A stretch of DNA of 57,511 bases, from the NCBI GenBank assembly GCA_020627655.1, contig JAHDGM010000014.1:1-57511 (forward strand), written 5' to 3'. Shown here one piece after another: positions 51,654-57,511 of this stretch. Source of the DNA: Hellea sp. GTDB taxonomy: Bacteria; Pseudomonadota; Alphaproteobacteria; Caulobacterales; Maricaulaceae. The position numbers and the translations under genes were made by a program. A model generated the notes under the pieces. The model saw only the letters and a program-made list of their open reading frames with translations. It ran no database searches and was not told where the DNA came from. The stretch's first letter is position 1, and each line of letters begins with the position of its first letter.

Positions 51654-52532
51654 ATGAAAAGACTCACTAAATCACATTTGATGACATCATTACTCGCTGC
51701 AAGCGGCCTGTTTCTCGTCGCAGCCTGTACAACACCGAATTCAATTGAAACTCAAAAGGAACAAACAATGACAACGAATACAGAAAAAGCCGTAGCATTA
51801 CTGGAAAGCTTTAATACAGGCGACACAGCACCTGTCGCTTATATCAACCCGAATAAATACATTCAGCATAATCTGGACGTGGGAGATGGCCTGGCCGGTT
51901 TTGGTGAGGTGGTGAAAAATGCGCCGCCCGAAGGGTTTAAAGCAGATGTTATCAGAGCGTTTGCCGATGGCGATTACGTTGTGGCTCATACTAAATATGA
52001 TTTTTTTGGGCCGAAAGCTGGGTTTGATGTTTTCCGGTTCGAAGATGGCCTGATTGTGGAGCATTGGGATAATTTGTCAGAGATCACACCGCCTAACCCA
52101 TCCGGGCACACGCAATTTGATGGCGCGACTGAAATTACAGACCTTGATAAGACGCAGGCTAATAAAGAATTGGTCGCAAATTTCGTAAAAGATGTGCTTC
52201 AAGGCGGGCAAGCGGATAAGCTGGCAACCTATATAAATCCCAACAAATATATCCAGCATAATTCCGCTATCGCCGATGGTCTTGATGGCTTGGGTGCGGC
52301 CCTGCAATATTTCGCTGAGCAAGGACTGATCATGGAATATGAGACAGTTCACAAAGTGCTCGGGCAGGGCAATTTTGTCCTGACAATGAGTGAGGGTAAA
52401 TTCGGCAAAGGTGATCATGTCGCCTTTTATGATCTGTTCCGTGTCGAAAACGGCCAGATTGTCGAGCACTGGGATATCATTCAGCCCATTCCGTCCCGCT
52501 CTGAATGGAAAAACGAAAACGGCAAGTTTTAG
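51654..52532 (+). CDS. Lipoprotein with two SnoaL/NTF2-like domains
   Basis: A 292-residue exported protein. The signal ends LFLVAAC (Cys25). Two tandem copies of a SnoaL-like domain follow, about residues 40-150 and 165-285. Each holds nearly the same core (YINPNKYIQHN) and the same end (FDVFRFEDGLIVEHWDNL and YDLFRVENGQIVEHWDII). NTF2-fold proteins bind or transform small molecules; the His and Asp in these motifs are candidates. The duplication in a lipoprotein is distinctive. First gene of the LysR-divergent set. Confidence 0.85.
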   Translation: MKRLTKSHLMTSLLAASGLFLVAACTTPNSIETQKEQTMTTNTEKAVALLESFNTGDTAPVAYINPNKYIQHNLDVGDGLAGFGEVVKNAPPEGFKADVIRAFADGDYVVAHTKYDFFGPKAGFDVFRFEDGLIVEHWDNLSEITPPNPSGHTQFDGATEITDLDKTQANKELVANFVKDVLQGGQADKLATYINPNKYIQHNSAIADGLDGLGAALQYFAEQGLIMEYETVHKVLGQGNFVLTMSEGKFGKGDHVAFYDLFRVENGQIVEHWDIIQPIPSRSEWKNENGKF

Positions 52533-52540
52533 AGAACCCA

Positions 52541-52993
52541 ATGAAGATAAAACTTTTATCGCTTTGGCTCATGACCCCCGTCTTAATGGCGGGGTGTTCC
52601 GGTCAATCCGCGCAAAACATTCAAACGGAGAACGTTCAAATGGAGAAGGAAAATCAAATGGTTCAAGTCATCGGTAATAGCTTCAAGGTTAACTTTGGAG
52701 CGCCTTATATATTCAAGCTCAATTTTGAATCAGAAACTGATATGTCATTTGTTCAAATTGATGAAGATGGAAGTGAAATCCCAAATGCTCTTAAGGGGTC
52801 AGTCGATATCACGCGCGTTGAAATCAGGCCAAATGTCTACATGGTCTATTGGTCGGAACCTTTTAACAACGACACCAATGTCACCCATGTTCAGGATTTT
52901 GAGAAAGGATGGGTCTGGACGAATATTGCAACACCAGGTCAGCCGTTTGTGAACTTGAACGGGCCGCTAACACCTCTCAAATCATCAGGCTAA
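52541..52993 (+). CDS. MoaF-like lipoprotein
   Basis: A 150-residue protein starting at an ATG 8 bp after the previous stop. The signal ends VLMAGC (Cys16). The domain (GNSFKVNFGAPYIFKLNFESETDMSF, then YMVYWSEPFNNDTNVTHVQDFEKGWVWTNI) resembles the lipocalin-like MoaF C-terminal domain, including the pattern W-x-E...VTHVxDFE.G.V.TN. MoaF domains are usually cytoplasmic and linked to aromatic amine or molybdenum genes; a lipoprotein version next to a double SnoaL lipoprotein suggests small-molecule binding in the periplasm. Function unknown. Confidence 0.75.
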   Translation: MKIKLLSLWLMTPVLMAGCSGQSAQNIQTENVQMEKENQMVQVIGNSFKVNFGAPYIFKLNFESETDMSFVQIDEDGSEIPNALKGSVDITRVEIRPNVYMVYWSEPFNNDTNVTHVQDFEKGWVWTNIATPGQPFVNLNGPLTPLKSSG

Positions 52994-53011
52994 TATCACT
53001 TAGAGGCCGTA

Positions 53012-53395
53012 ATGTTTTTAAAAGCTATAATTCTACTATTATCCGCATTCTTTCTGTTCGCCAGTTCCATCAAAATATTAGGATGGCAGAAAAAAATATT
53101 CGAAATTCAGCTGGCCATGTTCATTAAATATGGCCTGAATAGAACAATCATGGCGCTTGTTGGATTTGCCGAATTATTCGGCGCCATCGCGATTTGGTTT
53201 CAAGGATCCTGGCTTGCGACTTTGGGCGCTTTGGCATTGCTGGGAACGTCACTTGGCGCCATTGTCTGCCATCTCATATGGGATACTTGGAAAGATGGCG
53301 TTCCGGCCATGATCACCGGAACGCTGGCGGCGATCCTTGCCTGGAATATACGAGCAGCGCTTCTGGAACTTATCGGGCAACCCGGCTTGTTCTAG
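53012..53395 (+). CDS. DoxX-like membrane protein
   Basis: A 127-residue protein with four membrane helices (AIILLLSAFFLFASSIKILG, TIMALVGFAELFGAIAIWF, ATLGALALLGTSLGAIVCHL, PAMITGTLAAILAWNI), consistent with the DoxX family, quinone-linked in some members. It follows the MoaF-like gene by 18 bp and is probably in the same transcript. Confidence 0.8.
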   Translation: MFLKAIILLLSAFFLFASSIKILGWQKKIFEIQLAMFIKYGLNRTIMALVGFAELFGAIAIWFQGSWLATLGALALLGTSLGAIVCHLIWDTWKDGVPAMITGTLAAILAWNIRAALLELIGQPGLF

Positions 53396-53435
53396 CGGTC
53401 GCATTGCGAAACCAACCCAATATTTAGAGGACATC

Positions 53436-54308
53436 ATGGCGCTTAAAATTCACGAAACCACGGCGAAATCGATTATTGCGCCAACCAAAGTTCCAAGTGC
53501 GGATTTTGTTATCAATCCTTATACGGGGTGTCAGTTTGCCTGCATGTATTGCTTTGCCAGTTTCATGGGCCGGTTTGTAGGAGAGACAAATCAGAACTGG
53601 GGCAATTATGTTTATGTGAAAACCAATGCTGTTAAGCTGATGGAGAAGGATATTCTCAGACTGCTTAAAAAGGATACACCTCCCAGAATATCTATCAGCA
53701 CAGTTACCGACCCTTATCAGGGTGTGGAACGTAAATACCGTCTCACTCGCGGTATTTTGGAAGTTTTCGTCAAGCATAATTATCAGGGCCGGGTCAGTAT
53801 ACTAACAAAATCTCCAACCGTTCTCGATGATCTGGACTTGTTGCGGCAAATTCCGAACAGCGAAGTTGGTCTTTCTATTTCGACTACTGATGACGGCCTT
53901 AGCCGGAAACTTGAAGTTATGGCCCCCCGGGCCTCTGCCCGGATTGATACGCTCAAAAAACTCAATGCGGCTGGTATAAAGACTTATGTTTTTGTCGGGC
54001 CGTTTCTACCTCATATGTATCTGCGACCGGAAATGATTGATCAGTTGTTCGCGGAAATTGCAGCGGCGGGAACAAAAGACATCAAGGTCGAATATCTCAA
54101 CCTGCCGAAATATGTCCGGCCCAAAATGAAAGACATGTTAAAAGAGGAGCCCAAAGAAATTCAGGCTGTCTACGCCGGTTCCCAAGAAAAAGAATATCGC
54201 AAGCATTTGGAACCGATCATCCGTGACGCCATTGAGCGCCATGGCCTTAAGCTGCGTTTCGGCGAAATTGTCCATCATGTCAGCGACCAGAAACTGGTCG
54301 AGAGTTAA
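53436..54308 (+). CDS. SPL-family radical SAM protein
   Basis: A 290-residue radical SAM protein of the spore-photoproduct-lyase-like group. From the ATG at 53436 (AGAGGA upstream) it shows INPYTGCQFACMYCFASFM with the CxxxCxxC cluster motif, ISISTVTDPYQGVERKYRLTRGILEVF, VSILTKSPTVLDDLDLL and VGLSISTTDD. Such proteins are found far outside spore formers, and may repair DNA or modify other targets; the substrate is unknown. An open frame further upstream overlaps the DoxX gene and is not coding. Confidence 0.9.
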   Translation: MALKIHETTAKSIIAPTKVPSADFVINPYTGCQFACMYCFASFMGRFVGETNQNWGNYVYVKTNAVKLMEKDILRLLKKDTPPRISISTVTDPYQGVERKYRLTRGILEVFVKHNYQGRVSILTKSPTVLDDLDLLRQIPNSEVGLSISTTDDGLSRKLEVMAPRASARIDTLKKLNAAGIKTYVFVGPFLPHMYLRPEMIDQLFAEIAAAGTKDIKVEYLNLPKYVRPKMKDMLKEEPKEIQAVYAGSQEKEYRKHLEPIIRDAIERHGLKLRFGEIVHHVSDQKLVES

Positions 54309-54334
54309 TGGCTAGTTAGTTGCAGGATGACTGG

Positions 54335-54451
54335 TTATTCGAAATGAGCTTCTAAGAATTCCAATAGCTCCTCCGGGTATTTATTATAATATCCATAACC
54401 ATCGAAACGTTTCCCGGTGCCATGGGGTTTGGCACCGGCCGTGATTTCTAT
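54335..54451 (-). pseudogene. Possible C-terminal gene remnant
   Basis: A minus-strand frame of 38 codons without a standard start reads AGAKPHGTGKRFDGYGYYNK and on to PEELLEFLEAHFE, ending at a TAA. The amphipathic end and the His/Gly-rich motif look like the C-terminus of an alpha/beta hydrolase or similar enzyme. A stop precedes it in frame, so it is probably a decayed fragment. Confidence 0.3.
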
Positions 54452-54529
54452 TTAAATTGATCCGCCCTGGGATTGACTGGGCTTTACATTATAGACGGAC
54501 TTTTACACTTCCCTGAAAGTACTCATGGA

Positions 54530-55087
54530 TCAGCGTCTTATTGACCGAATTACTCTGTGATTAAATAAATGAGGAAAGAAGAACGCAACAAATCCAATTA
54601 TCGGAAATAATACCCCAAATATAATCGAAACCAGCTTCGTTTCACTATTCACAGTATTTTTTATAGCGGAAATACTTGGCTTATTGGGGTTTACATAAAT
54701 GGGGTAACTTTCTTTTTGCTTTGCAACATTGCGTAAATCTTGAACGATTTTATTATTTTCCTCGAAACCTGAAGACGCATTATCGTGCAGTCTGTATTGA
54801 TTGCCTTCATAAAGCACATTTTCCCATTTATATTGGTAGATCACATCTACCGAATACGATTTAAAACCGTCATCATTGATATGGGTCCGTATTCTTGCGC
54901 TTTGTATAAGTGCTACATGAGGTGTCCAGGTTAAGGCATCTTTTTCATCAATAAGAATTTTAATAGCCATAGCTGCCATCAAGAAGCCTATAGTCATAAA
55001 AAGCAAGCCAAAAAACTTTACCACTTTCTGCGACGTAAAGAATTCTAATAACTTTTGAGGTGGTTTAAAATTATAACTAAAATTCAC
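54530..55087 (-). CDS. DUF3592 membrane protein
   Basis: A 185-residue protein, GTG start at 55087. A membrane helix near the N-terminus (VVKFFGLLFMTIGFLMAAMAIKILI) and one near the C-terminus (LVSIIFGVLFPIIGFVAFFFPHLF) flank an extracytoplasmic domain with WTPHVALIQSARI, YSVDVIYQYKWENVLYEGNQYRLHD and SYPIYVNPNKPSISAI. This matches DUF3592, function unknown. AT-rich compared with most of the window. Confidence 0.8.
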   Translation of the reverse strand: MNFSYNFKPPQKLLEFFTSQKVVKFFGLLFMTIGFLMAAMAIKILIDEKDALTWTPHVALIQSARIRTHINDDGFKSYSVDVIYQYKWENVLYEGNQYRLHDNASSGFEENNKIVQDLRNVAKQKESYPIYVNPNKPSISAIKNTVNSETKLVSIIFGVLFPIIGFVAFFFPHLFNHRVIRSIRR

Positions 55088-55483
55088 AGTTTAACTTTCG
55101 TTTTCCAAATCGGTTCAAGTTAACATTAAATTGATTGACTTCAAATTCAGACTAATTTTATTTATGGTACAACACCAAGGGCCTCAGCCCTAATATATAT
55201 TAGCTAAAAGAAATGTGTGACTAAAAATCTCAAATGGACGAGTTCCGAGAATTAGCCGAAGAGTTACTGCGAATAACGGCTAATCTTTTTTCTTTTTCTT
55301 GAGGGAATATTTTTTATCTTCCTCAGCACGTCTGGATGCATCTCTTGGGGCCGAAGAGAAAAAGGCCAAAATCTCGGGTAAGTGAATAATCAGATAAAAA
55401 ACAATTCGCTATGGTTAGCAGGGTTTTTATTAGATCGACCATAATTAAAACTAACTTCAGGGTAGGGTTTGTCAAATATATAA
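55088..55483. other. AT-rich stretch with no certain gene
   Basis: A 396-bp region before the palindrome. A minus-strand frame without a standard start (55280-55408) reads IVFYLIIHLPEILAFFSSAP followed by a Lys-rich end and could be a tiny membrane protein or a gene remnant. A hairpin (ATTAGCCG at 55251-55258 with CGGCTAAT at 55277-55284) lies at its 3' end; read on the plus strand it is followed by a T-rich run, which is simply the complement of the Lys codons. Nothing else is supported. Confidence 0.4.
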
Positions 55484-55541
55484 ACTGTAAAGTAAGCTTG
55501 ACATGTCAAGTTAACTTGACATGTCAAGCTTACTTTACAGT
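55484..55541. repeat. 58-bp perfect palindrome with two embedded operators
   Basis: Positions 55484-55541 are a perfect inverted repeat of two 29-bp arms centred on GTTAAC. Within it the 14-bp palindrome CTTGACATGTCAAG occurs twice (55497-55510 and 55515-55528), separated by TTAA, and the outer arms add ACTGTAAAGTAAG and its complement. Each 14-mer includes a TTGACA that could act as a -35 element. The palindrome ends 14 bp before the GTG of the next gene, with AGGAGG between. Confidence 0.9.
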
Positions 55542-55555
55542 AATAGGAGGATGAA

Positions 55556-55954
55556 GTGAGCCCATCAACTGCCAAAAAAAGCTATTTTAAAACAACTGCA
55601 ATTTCTATGACCTTGTATGTAGCAGTTATATTTGCCGTCGCGTTTTACCTTAAGAGCGCTGAAGTTTCTGCTACTACCAAATATATATTGGCGCTTTTAC
55701 CAACGGTTTTTGTGTGGTGGTATCTTTGGGGTGCTTACCGGTTTTATAATGATACTGATGAGTATGAGCGGTCGCGAATCCGTACAGGAGTAATGTTCGG
55801 TGTTTTGTTCATTATGATTTTAACGAGCGGGTGGGGCTTTATGGAAATGCTGGCCGATGCACCACATCTTCCTGTTTTTTATATATTTCCAATATTTTGC
55901 GGGGCGGCAGGGATTGGTCGTTATTTGACCCGGTCCGAAGGTGAAAGCTGCTAA
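55556..55954 (+). CDS. Four-helix membrane protein of an XRE-linked operon
   Basis: A 132-residue protein with a GTG start at 55556 and a strong ribosome site (AGGAGG, 5 nt). Four hydrophobic segments are evident (TLYVAVIFAVAFYL, YILALLPTVFVWWYLWGAY, GVMFGVLFIMILTSGWGFM, FYIFPIFCGAAGIGRYL). I do not recognise a named family, though small proteins of this kind often precede YgzD-type regulators. Its stop overlaps the regulator start (TAATG), implying coupled translation. Confidence 0.75.
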   Translation: MSPSTAKKSYFKTTAISMTLYVAVIFAVAFYLKSAEVSATTKYILALLPTVFVWWYLWGAYRFYNDTDEYERSRIRTGVMFGVLFIMILTSGWGFMEMLADAPHLPVFYIFPIFCGAAGIGRYLTRSEGESC

Positions 55955-56151
55955 TGGAAAACCGTTTGAAATCTATGCGAGCGGAACATGGCTGGTCTCA
56001 GGCAGTACTGGGTGACAAGCTGAATGTGTCGCGCCAGACGATCAATGCCATTGAGACCGGTAAATATGACCCGTCCTTACCTCTGGCCTTCAAACTCGCG
56101 CGTTTGTTTGAGTGTCACATTGAGGATATTTTTAAAGATGAGGCAGAATGA
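55954..56151 (+). CDS. Small XRE-family HTH regulator
   Basis: A 65-residue single-domain Cro/C1-type regulator: MENRLKSMRAEHGWSQAVLGDKLNVSRQTINAIETGKYDPSLPLAFKLARLFECHIEDIF. This is the YgzD-like group, usually autoregulatory and paired with a membrane protein. The upstream 58-bp palindrome is its probable operator. ATG overlaps the previous stop, and its own stop is 1 bp before the next ATG. Confidence 0.93.
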   Translation: MENRLKSMRAEHGWSQAVLGDKLNVSRQTINAIETGKYDPSLPLAFKLARLFECHIEDIFKDEAE

Positions 56152-56152
56152 A

Positions 56153-57073
56153 ATGAAAAAAATTATAGCGTTAGGTGTTGCGGGCATATTGGCAGCCTGT
56201 TCACAGCCTGCAAAAACACCATCACCAGAGAATGCTGCGCAATCGGTGCAAATTGGAAGTGAAACAACTGATGTAAAATCGATTATCACAGTAGAAAAAC
56301 AGGGAAATCCTTCAGGACAGACGATTGTCTTAATTCATGGCCTGGCGTCGAGCAGTAAGGTTTGGGGCGAGACGGCGGCGAATTTGCAGGATTTTGATCT
56401 TCGGTTAGTTCAAGTATCAGGCTTTGCAGGTGCTCCGATTGCCAATGTTAAGACGGATAATTTCACGGATACTGTGGCGGCGGCAATCTATGATAATCTG
56501 GTAACGGATCCCGCCCGCGACCCGGTTATTATTGGCCACTCTATGGGGGGATTTATAGCATTGAAAACGGCAATGCTTCCTGACAGTCCCGCGCAAAAGC
56601 TCATCATTGTTGATAGCCTACCGTTTTTAGCGGAAATGATGATGCCGGGTATGACAGCTGAGCAGGCCGCATCAGGGGCAGAAATGCTTGCGGCACAAAT
56701 GAAAACAATGCCCAGAACCGTCTTTGACGCACAGCAAAAGCAGGGCGCTTTCCGCATGGCTAAAACTAAAGCGTTTCATGAAACTCTAACGCAATGGTCA
56801 AAATCGTCAGATCAAAACCAAATTGCGGATGTTATGGCAGAGCTATTAGGGGCGGATATCAGGGATGACCTATCCAGAATAAAAGCAGAAATTACTGTTT
56901 TGGTTGCATATGATCCAATGATGGGGGTGAAAAAAGAGGCCATCACCAAAATTTATGAAAACCAATATGCCGGCGCTCCGAACCACAAAATTATCGTCAT
57001 TGAGGACAGTTTCCACTTTATCATGGTCGACCAAAAAGAGGCTTTCATCGCGCATGTGATGGACCAATTATAG
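56153..57073 (+). CDS. Alpha/beta hydrolase lipoprotein
   Basis: A 306-residue exported hydrolase. The ATG at 56153 gives a lipoprotein signal (GILAACS). The fold is clear: IVLIHGLASSSKVWGETAANL (oxyanion strand), VIIGHSMGGFIALKTAM with the nucleophile Ser, VLVAYDPMMG with the probable acid, and IEDSFHFIMVDQKEAF with the His. Third gene of the membrane protein/XRE/hydrolase operon, overlapping tightly. Substrate unknown. Confidence 0.9.
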   Translation: MKKIIALGVAGILAACSQPAKTPSPENAAQSVQIGSETTDVKSIITVEKQGNPSGQTIVLIHGLASSSKVWGETAANLQDFDLRLVQVSGFAGAPIANVKTDNFTDTVAAAIYDNLVTDPARDPVIIGHSMGGFIALKTAMLPDSPAQKLIIVDSLPFLAEMMMPGMTAEQAASGAEMLAAQMKTMPRTVFDAQQKQGAFRMAKTKAFHETLTQWSKSSDQNQIADVMAELLGADIRDDLSRIKAEITVLVAYDPMMGVKKEAITKIYENQYAGAPNHKIIVIEDSFHFIMVDQKEAFIAHVMDQL

Positions 57074-57131
57074 CGGTAGTGGCAGTAAAGTATAAATCGC
57101 TCTCGATATTATTTTCAGGAGCTCATAAAAA

Positions 57132-57152
57132 AACCCGCCTTCACGGCGGGTT
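57132..57152 (-). terminator. Bidirectional terminator between hydrolase and ctrA
   Basis: AACCCGCC (57132-57139), loop TTCAC, GGCGGGTT (57145-57152). On the minus strand it is followed by TTTTTTATG, ending ctrA; on the plus strand by CTTTT, ending the hydrolase operon. Confidence 0.88.
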
Positions 57153-57173
57153 CTTTTGAATATTCTACTTAGC

Positions 57174-57511
57174 CTAAGCTGAGAGCTTCTCTTTAGCTGG
57201 TTCGCGCAGGACATAGCCGCGGCCCCAAACCGTTTCAATATAGTGCTCACCGCCTGTTGCCGCTGCGAGTTTCTTACGCAGCTTACAGATAAAGACGTCA
57301 ATAATTTTAAGCTCCGGCTCGTCCATGCCGCCATAAAGGTGGTTCAGGAACATTTCCTTAGTCAGGGTTGTGCCCTTGCGAAGGGATAAAAGTTCCAGCA
57401 TTTGATATTCTTTACCGGTCAGGTGGACGCGGTGATCACCGACTTCGACCGTTTTAGCATCCAGGTTCACTTTAATGTCGCCAGTTGTGATGATGGACTG
57501 TGAATGGCCTT
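57174..57511 (-). CDS. ctrA: Cell-cycle master regulator CtrA, C-terminal part
   Basis: The DNA-binding half of CtrA, a response regulator that controls DNA replication, division and motility. The frame continues to the right edge ([20 protein letters not shown]), so the receiver domain is outside the window. The winged helix is nearly identical to the known Ctr[55 protein letters not shown], then [14 protein letters not shown]. The C-terminus EKLSA ends in two hydrophobic-type residues reminiscent of the ClpXP degradation signal. Confidence 0.97.
   Translation of the reverse strand, partial: GHSQSIITTGDIKVNLDAKTVEVGDHRVHLTGKEYQMLELLSLRKGTTLTKEMFLNHLYGGMDEPELKIIDVFICKLRKKLAAATGGEHYIETVWGRGYVLREPAKEKLSA

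Noticed and set aside
55251-55295. Plus-strand intrinsic terminator
   Set aside because: The hairpin is real, but no plus-strand gene ends here and the T-rich tail is the complement of Lys codons on the minus strand.
55234-55302. 22-codon plus-strand frame (MDEFRELAEELLRITANLFS)
   Set aside because: It has no ribosome site, overlaps the hairpin at 55251-55284 and runs into Phe/Ser codons complementary to a Lys tract on the other strand.
55390-55575. Minus-strand frame through the 58-bp palindrome
   Set aside because: It exists because the palindrome reads openly on both strands; no start signal or family resemblance.
1-57511. CRISPR array, tRNA or rRNA genes, prophage or insertion sequence
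   Set aside because: No regularly spaced repeats, tRNA-like cloverleaf ends, rRNA sequence, integrase, transposase or phage structural gene was seen.

Overview
The window looks like the chromosome of a dimorphic, probably marine alphaproteobacterium of the Hyphomonadales/Maricaulales/Caulobacterales type. The basis is gene content: gcrA and the 3' part of ctrA are both present, intergenic TTAA-N7-TTAA (CtrA-type) boxes and paired GANTC sites occur, and there are typical alphaproteobacterial families (EipA/DUF1134, IalB, extensin-like M15, two-domain dCTP deaminase, PilZ, group III globin with NsrR). Base composition is moderate and AT-leaning, which fits genera such as Robiginitomaculum/Hellea better than Caulobacter; the genus is inference. 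I see no rRNA, tRNA, CRISPR array, insertion sequence, integrase or phage module.

Layout. 1-6705: tryptophan genes (trpB, trpF) split by an unrelated block holding a molybdopterin oxidoreductase, a PAS-AraC regulator and a LuxR-like autoinducer-binding protein with no DNA-binding domain. 6767-12374: small heat-shock protein with a thermometer-like leader, EipA-type lipoprotein, a Tyr/Gly-rich lipoprotein and a secreted SGNH esterase diverging from a region dense in regulatory signals, a lipoprotein that joins a DsbA-like domain to a type II secretion GspC-like half, and a BetI-like repressor. 12556-17151: ABC permease, argD, argF and a lipoprotein metallopeptidase overlapping argF. 17152-20021: gcrA and phoB/phoR. 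20210-30409: an RND efflux operon (NodT, MFP, AcrB-type pump), an M13 peptidase and an ABC exporter whose permease is frameshifted.

30411-37508: CelD-like acetyltransferase, CDF metal transporter, a minus-strand envelope set (TerB-like, extensin-like, trypsin-like, DUF350), rlmN, then nsrR divergent from a tiny membrane protein plus globin, which looks like a nitric-oxide response unit. 37625-49793: a lone caspase/CHAT-like protein, IalB and PilZ around a CtrA box, rmuC, a lipoprotein methyltransferase, SCP2, hydrolase, tag, GNAT, ygfZ, an arginine-rich secreted protein, apaG, dCTP deaminase and a radical SAM enzyme. 49794-57511: glycine-zipper protein, a LysR-divergent set of SnoaL-like, MoaF-like and DoxX-like proteins, an SPL-like radical SAM protein, DUF3592, a three-gene operon (membrane protein, XRE regulator, alpha/beta hydrolase lipoprotein) headed by a 58-bp perfect palindrome, and the end of ctrA.

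The strongest candidates for something undescribed are the SurA-like/DsbA-like/GspC fusion (10265-11779), the HTH-less LuxR-type sensor (2027-2554), the lone CHAT-like protein (37625-38314) and the giant palindrome with its operon (55484-57073). All functions come from reading motifs by eye; no database search was possible.
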